Source: Gammaproteobacteria bacterium MFB021 (GTDB lineage Bacteria; Pseudomonadota; Gammaproteobacteria; Pseudomonadales; Halomonadaceae). From it: DNA of 64,000 nucleotides. The notes beneath the pieces are model-generated. The model worked only from the letters and a program-made list of their open reading frames with translations. It ran no database searches and was not told where the DNA came from. Location: assembly GCA_000737985.1 (NCBI GenBank), contig JNVT01000108.1, positions 44,495 to 108,494 of the forward strand, in the 5' to 3' direction. The position numbers and the translations under genes are program-made. Below, piece by piece: positions 59,998-64,000 of the stretch. Position 1 is the stretch's first letter, and each line of letters starts with the position of its first letter.

Positions 59998-61038
59998 ATG
60001 GATATTACCGAACTGCTGGCGTTCTCGGCAAAGCAAGACGCCTCGGACCTGCACCTCTCGGCGGGCCTGCCGCCGATGATTCGCGTCGATGGCGACATGC
60101 GACGTCTCAACGTGCCGGCGCTCGACGACAGCCAGGTCAGGCGGCTTATCTATGATGTGATGAACGATCGCCAGCGGCGCGACTTCGAAGCCGACCTGGA
60201 AGCCGATTTCTCGTTCGAGGTGAACGGCGTGGCCCGCTTCCGGGTCAATGTCTTCACCCAGGGGCGCGGTGCCGGTGCGGTGTTCCGAATCATTCCCAGC
60301 CTCGTGCGTTCGCTCGAAGAGCTCGATCTGGGCGATGTGTTCCGGCGCCTGGCGATGCTGCCGCGGGGGTTGGTGCTGGTCACCGGCCCGACCGGTTCAG
60401 GCAAGAGCACCACGCTGGCGGCGATGATCGACTACATCAATAGTCATCGCCAGGAGCATATCCTGACCATCGAAGACCCGATCGAGTTCGTCCATCAGAG
60501 CAAGCGCTGTCTGATCAACCAGCGCGAGGTGCACCGTGACACCAAGGGCTTCGCGCCGGCGCTGCGTTCCGCTCTGCGCGAGGACCCGGACGTGATTCTG
60601 GTGGGTGAGCTGCGCGACCTGGAGACGGTGCGTCTGGCGCTGACCGCCGCCGAGACCGGGCACCTGGTCTTCGCTACCCTGCATACCACCTCGGCGGCCA
60701 AGACCATCGATCGTATCATCGATGTCTTCCCCGGTGACGAGAAGGGCATGGTGCGCTCGATGCTGTCGGAGTCGCTGCAGGGAGTGATCTCGCAGACCCT
60801 GCTCAAGCGTGCCGGCGAGGGCGGCGGTCGTGTCGCCGCGCACGAGATCCTCCTCGGCAACTCGGCGATCCGCAATCTGATCCGCGAGGGCAAGGTGGCG
60901 CAGATGTATTCGGCGATCCAGACCGGCGGCAACCTGGGCATGCAGACCCTGGATGCCGCGCTCGCCCGACTGATCGCCGATGGCGTGGTCTCGCGTCAGG
61001 AGGCACAGGCCAAGTCCCGTGCGGGATTCGAGAGTTAA
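59998..61038 (+). CDS. pilT: Type IV pilus retraction ATPase PilT
   Basis: PilT powers pilus retraction and twitching. The 346-residue ATPase begins MDITELLAFSAKQDASDLHLS, has Walker A GPTGSGKST (about 129-137), the Asp box ILTIEDPIEFVH, Walker B DPDVILVGELRD (about 196-207), the His box ETGHLVFATLHT, and the PilT-specific AIRNLIREGK near 292. The ATG at 59998 has a poor ribosome-binding site but fits the family start. Other pilus genes are not in the window. Confidence 0.97.
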   Translation: MDITELLAFSAKQDASDLHLSAGLPPMIRVDGDMRRLNVPALDDSQVRRLIYDVMNDRQRRDFEADLEADFSFEVNGVARFRVNVFTQGRGAGAVFRIIPSLVRSLEELDLGDVFRRLAMLPRGLVLVTGPTGSGKSTTLAAMIDYINSHRQEHILTIEDPIEFVHQSKRCLINQREVHRDTKGFAPALRSALREDPDVILVGELRDLETVRLALTAAETGHLVFATLHTTSAAKTIDRIIDVFPGDEKGMVRSMLSESLQGVISQTLLKRAGEGGGRVAAHEILLGNSAIRNLIREGKVAQMYSAIQTGGNLGMQTLDAALARLIADGVVSRQEAQAKSRAGFES

Positions 61039-61128
61039 CGGGTGTCCATTGATACCGCGGCCCGATGAACGGGCCAAGCGCGATAGGTCCCCGGGCCGTC
61101 GTAGCCGATTTTTCGTCCAGGACTCGTC

Positions 61129-62268
61129 ATGACGCCGTACCAATGGTTTGAACAACTACTCGATATCATGATCGCCAAGCAGGCCTCCGACCTGCTGATC
61201 TCCACCGGCGCACCGCCGTGTCTCAAGCTCGACGGCAAGCTGGTCGCGCTGGGTGATGTGCCGCTGCGTTCCGATCAGGTGCGCGAGCTGGTCTCGACCA
61301 CGCTGCCGCAGGGGAGTCGCGAGGATTTCGAGCGCGAGCGCGAGGCCAATTTCGCGCTCAGCCTGAGCGGCAAGGGGCGGTTCCGGGTCAGCGCCTTCTT
61401 CCAGCGTAGCCAGCAGGCGATGGTGGTGCGCCGCATCGCCTATGACATTCCAGCGCTCGAGAGCCTGGGGCTGCCCGAGTCGGTGGCCACGCTGCCGACC
61501 ATCCGGCGCGGCCTGGTGCTGGTGGTCGGCGGCACCGGCAGCGGCAAATCGACCACCCTGGCGTCGATGATCCAGCACCGCAACCGCACCAGCGGCGGGC
61601 ATATCATCTGCATCGAAGACCCGATCGAATACATGCACCCGCATCAGCGCGGGATCATCAATCAGCGCGAGGTGGGCATCGACACCGAGTCCTACGAGAT
61701 CGGCCTCAGGAATGCGCTGCGCCAGGCGCCTGACGTGATCGTTATCGGCGAGATCCGCAGTCGCGACACCATGGAGCTGGCGCTCGCCTTCGCCGAGACC
61801 GGGCATCTGTGTCTCGCCACACTCCACGCCAACAACGCCGATCAGGCGGTGGAGCGGATCCTCAATCTGTTCCCGTCCGAGCGCCACGACCAGGTGTGGA
61901 TGGATCTGTCGCTCAACCTGCGCGCCGTCGTGGCCCAGCAGCTACTGCCGCGGCGCGATGGCGAGGGGCGCTGTCTGGCCACCGAGGTGATGCTGCAGTC
62001 GCCGCTGATCAGCGAGCTGATCCGGCGCGGCGAGATCAGTGAACTCAAGCCGCTGATCCGGCGCTCGCGGGAGCTGGGCATGCAGACCTTCGATCAGTCA
62101 CTCTACGCCCTCTATAGTCAGGGCCTGATCGACGAGCGCGTCGCGCTCTCGCACGCCGACTCCGCCAACGATCTGCGCATGCTGATCAAGTATGGCGAAG
62201 CGGGGGCGTCGGGCGAGGCCGGCGGCGAGGCTGGCGAAGGCCGGTTCACCCTGGCCGACGACGACTGA
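61129..62268 (+). CDS. pilU: PilT-like pilus ATPase PilU
   Basis: PilU is a PilT paralogue that assists retraction in a PilT-dependent way. The 379-residue product has [18 protein letters not shown] near residue 18, Walker [10 protein letters not shown] (about 128-136), [13 protein letters not shown], Walker [13 protein letters not shown] and the His box [14 protein letters not shown]. In place of AIRNLI it has [15 protein letters not shown]. The C-terminal extension is Gly/Glu-rich ([16 protein letters not shown]). It follows pilT by 90 bp, as in Pseudomonas. Confidence 0.95.
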   Translation: MTPYQWFEQLLDIMIAKQASDLLISTGAPPCLKLDGKLVALGDVPLRSDQVRELVSTTLPQGSREDFEREREANFALSLSGKGRFRVSAFFQRSQQAMVVRRIAYDIPALESLGLPESVATLPTIRRGLVLVVGGTGSGKSTTLASMIQHRNRTSGGHIICIEDPIEYMHPHQRGIINQREVGIDTESYEIGLRNALRQAPDVIVIGEIRSRDTMELALAFAETGHLCLATLHANNADQAVERILNLFPSERHDQVWMDLSLNLRAVVAQQLLPRRDGEGRCLATEVMLQSPLISELIRRGEISELKPLIRRSRELGMQTFDQSLYALYSQGLIDERVALSHADSANDLRMLIKYGEAGASGEAGGEAGEGRFTLADDD

Positions 62269-62360
62269 CGCGCCGCCGGGCGCGGCTCAACGGCACCCCG
62301 GAGTCGTGCTACTATTGCCGCCTTTCAAGACCGATGGCGTTTGGAGTGGAGACGGATACG

Positions 62361-63560
62361 ATGAGCGAGGTCGCCGAGGCGCTGGCACTGATCAAGCGGG
62401 GCACGCAGGAAATCCTGGTCGAGGAGGAGCTGGTCAAGAAGCTCGAATCGGGCCGCAAGCTGCGTATCAAGGCCGGGTTCGATCCCACGGCACCCGACCT
62501 TCACCTGGGACACAGCGTGCTGCTGACCAAGATGCGTCAGTTCCAGGACCTGGGTCACGAAGTGATCTTCCTCATCGGAGACTTCACCGGACGTATCGGC
62601 GACCCCACCGGCAAGAACGTCACCCGCAAGCCGCTCACCGAAGAAGAGGTCAAGGCCAACGCCCAGACCTATCGTGAACAGGTGTTCAAGATCCTCGATC
62701 CGGCCAAGACCGAAGTACGCTTCAATGCCGAATGGTTCGGTCAGATGTCGGCGGCGGACATGATCGAACTCGCCGCCCAGAGCACCGTGGCGCGCATGCT
62801 CGAGCGCGACGACTTCGAGAAGCGCTACCGCGCAGGGCAGTCGATCTCGATCCACGAGTTCCTCTATCCCCTGGTCCAGGGCTACGATTCGGTCGCCCTC
62901 GAGGCGGACGTCGAGCTCGGCGGTACCGATCAGAAGTTCAATCTGCTGATGGGGCGCGAGATCCAGAAGCACTTCGGTCGCGAGCCGCAGGTGGTCATCA
63001 CCATGCCGCTGCTCGAAGGGCTGGATGGCGTCAACAAGATGTCCAAGTCGCTCGACAACTATGTCGGCGTGGACGATGCCCCCGGGGTGATGTTCAACAA
63101 GCTGGTATCGATGCCCGACAGCCTGATGTGGCGCTACTTCGAACTGCTGTCGCTGAAGTCCAACGACGAGATCGAGGCGATTCGCCGCGACATCGAGCAG
63201 GGGGCCAACCCGCGCGACATCAAGATGACCCTGGCGCGTGAACTGATCGCCCGCTACCACGGCGACGAGGCCGCGGCCAATGCCCACCGTTCCGCCGGCA
63301 ACCAGCTGGCGGACGGCGAGCTGCCCGAAGACCTGCCCGAAGTCGAGGTGAGCTTCGACGGCGCAACCGAAGCCCCGATCGCCGCGGTGCTCAACCGCGC
63401 CGACCTGGCCACCAACAGTGCCCAGGCCAAGGATATGCTCAAGAACGGCCGGGTGAAGGTCGATGGCGAGGTGGTCGCGCCGAGTGCTCTGCTAGCGACA
63501 GGCAAGAGCTATATCATTCAGGCCGGCAAGAAGCGCTACGCCCGCGTCACTTTGGGCTGA
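62361..63560 (+). CDS. tyrS: Tyrosyl-tRNA synthetase TyrS
   Basis: TyrS charges tRNA-Tyr. The 399-residue class I synthetase has the HIGH-like HLGHS in [17 protein letters not shown] (about 38-54), [14 protein letters not shown], the KMSKS loop [11 protein letters not shown] near 230, and a C-terminal S4 RNA-binding domain. The domain arrangement resembles the TyrZ type of Pseudomonas rather than E. coli TyrS. ATG 62361 follows GGAG and gives [14 protein letters not shown]. In P. aeruginosa tyrZ is followed by an rRNA operon, which agrees with the promoters downstream here. Confidence 0.97.
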   Translation: MSEVAEALALIKRGTQEILVEEELVKKLESGRKLRIKAGFDPTAPDLHLGHSVLLTKMRQFQDLGHEVIFLIGDFTGRIGDPTGKNVTRKPLTEEEVKANAQTYREQVFKILDPAKTEVRFNAEWFGQMSAADMIELAAQSTVARMLERDDFEKRYRAGQSISIHEFLYPLVQGYDSVALEADVELGGTDQKFNLLMGREIQKHFGREPQVVITMPLLEGLDGVNKMSKSLDNYVGVDDAPGVMFNKLVSMPDSLMWRYFELLSLKSNDEIEAIRRDIEQGANPRDIKMTLARELIARYHGDEAAANAHRSAGNQLADGELPEDLPEVEVSFDGATEAPIAAVLNRADLATNSAQAKDMLKNGRVKVDGEVVAPSALLATGKSYIIQAGKKRYARVTLG

Positions 63561-63578
63561 CCGCGTCGTCGCCTCTCT

Positions 63579-63605
63579 ATAACGTCCGCCCTGTGCGGGC
63601 GTTAT
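63579..63605 (+). terminator. Hairpin terminator after tyrS
   Basis: ATAACGTCCGC pairs with GCGGGCGTTAT (one G-T pair) across CCTGT, 19 bp after the tyrS stop. The downstream GCGTTT is a weak U-tract. Confidence 0.65.
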
Positions 63606-63658
63606 GCGTTTCTGGAGGCGGTGCCGGACCGCCTGGACAACTTTTTCGACATTTCCCC

Positions 63659-63903
63659 TTGCCAAGGCCGAGGGAGATCCGTAAAGTACGCATCCGCTGA
63701 CGCCGAGACAGGTTCTCGGAGACAGCAGGAAAGCTGGCTAAGCTGTTGAAAAGATTGAAAAAAATCGATTGACGCTTAGCCTCGGAGGCGGCAGAATACG
63801 CCCTCGCTTTTCCAGGATCGGTTCTCAGGCAGCAACGTGAACCGGGCAAGAATCGACAAGAAAGACGTTGACATCTTCGCCAAGATCCTTAAAATACGCC
63901 TCT
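63659..63903 (+). promoter_or_regulatory. Three tandem sigma70 promoters, probably of an rRNA operon
   Basis: P1: TTGCCA (63659-63664), 17 bp, TAAAGT (63682-63687). P2: TTGACG (63769-63774), 17 bp, CAGAAT (63792-63797), preceded by an A-rich UP-like stretch. P3: TTGACA (63868-63873), 16 bp, TAAAAT (63890-63895). All three are followed by ACGC, a G+C-rich discriminator as in stringently controlled rRNA promoters. No gene is seen from 63606 to the window end; 16S rRNA should begin beyond it. Confidence 0.75.
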
Positions 63904-64000
63904 CCTTACGGCGACCCAGAAAGCAAGCGCTGACAAGCACTTGAGTCACTTTCGGGTCACGGCGGAAGGCTCGCATCTCCACGTGAGACGAGACTTCAAG

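Overview
The window (about 65-68% G+C by eye) is a chromosomal segment of a gammaproteobacterium, most likely a halomonad (Halomonas/Salinicola type). This is inferred from high G+C, a gene order close to Pseudomonas, and departures from Pseudomonas such as a type I pantothenate kinase (CoaA). From memory, most of the window follows the Pseudomonas aeruginosa order fur-recN-grpE-dnaK-dnaJ / dapB-carAB-greA-yhbY-rlmE-ftsH-folP-glmM-tpiA-secG-tRNA-Leu-tRNA-fMet-rimP-nusA-infB-rbfA-truB-rpsO-pnp / panC-panB-folK-pcnB / gluQRS-dksA-aminotransferase-sfsA. Two further Pseudomonas-like blocks follow: metW-metX-yggT-proC-yggS with pilT-pilU, and tyrS in front of an rRNA operon.

Layout. 1-6260: end of fur, SOS-controlled recN, and the sigma32-type grpE-dnaK-dnaJ chaperone cluster. 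6260-21270: an accessory block between dnaJ and dapB. It holds a low-G+C NYN-domain nuclease-like gene with a structured leader, an NAD-dependent molybdenum formate dehydrogenase (fdsGBA-D) with a divergent ModE-LysR-type regulator, an oxalate/formate-type MFS carrier, a phytase-like lipoprotein, an EamA exporter and a FecBCD-type ABC importer with a Fur-box-like site. 21400-34900: housekeeping genes, including carAB behind an attenuator-like leader. 34960-44500: two tRNAs and the nusA-infB translation cluster through pnp. 44600-49750: an acyltransferase and a coenzyme A gene run (panB-panC-GNAT-coaA), separated from folK-pcnB by a MITE-like element. 51178-52082: a gene-free interval. 52083-63560: gluQRS, dksA, aminotransferase, sfsA, methionine and proline genes, twitching ATPases and tyrS. 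63580-64000: a stack of three sigma70-type promoters leading out of the window, presumably into 16S rRNA.

The most interesting feature is that gene-free interval. On the minus strand it contains a near-consensus sigma54 promoter (51830-51845), seven A-rich motifs of the AANAANAA kind recognised by Hfq/Crc, and a strong intrinsic terminator (51335-51360). It lies directly upstream of pcnB, the position of crcZ in Pseudomonas. I read it as a CrcZ-like Hfq-sequestering small RNA of about 485 nt. The cbrA-cbrB genes that precede crcZ in Pseudomonas are absent here, and gluQRS follows almost at once.

Three families of intergenic repeat were found: a 150-bp element with terminal inverted repeats (two copies), a 96-bp hairpin-rich element (two copies, 87/96 identical), and a 214-bp element with 16-bp termini (one copy).
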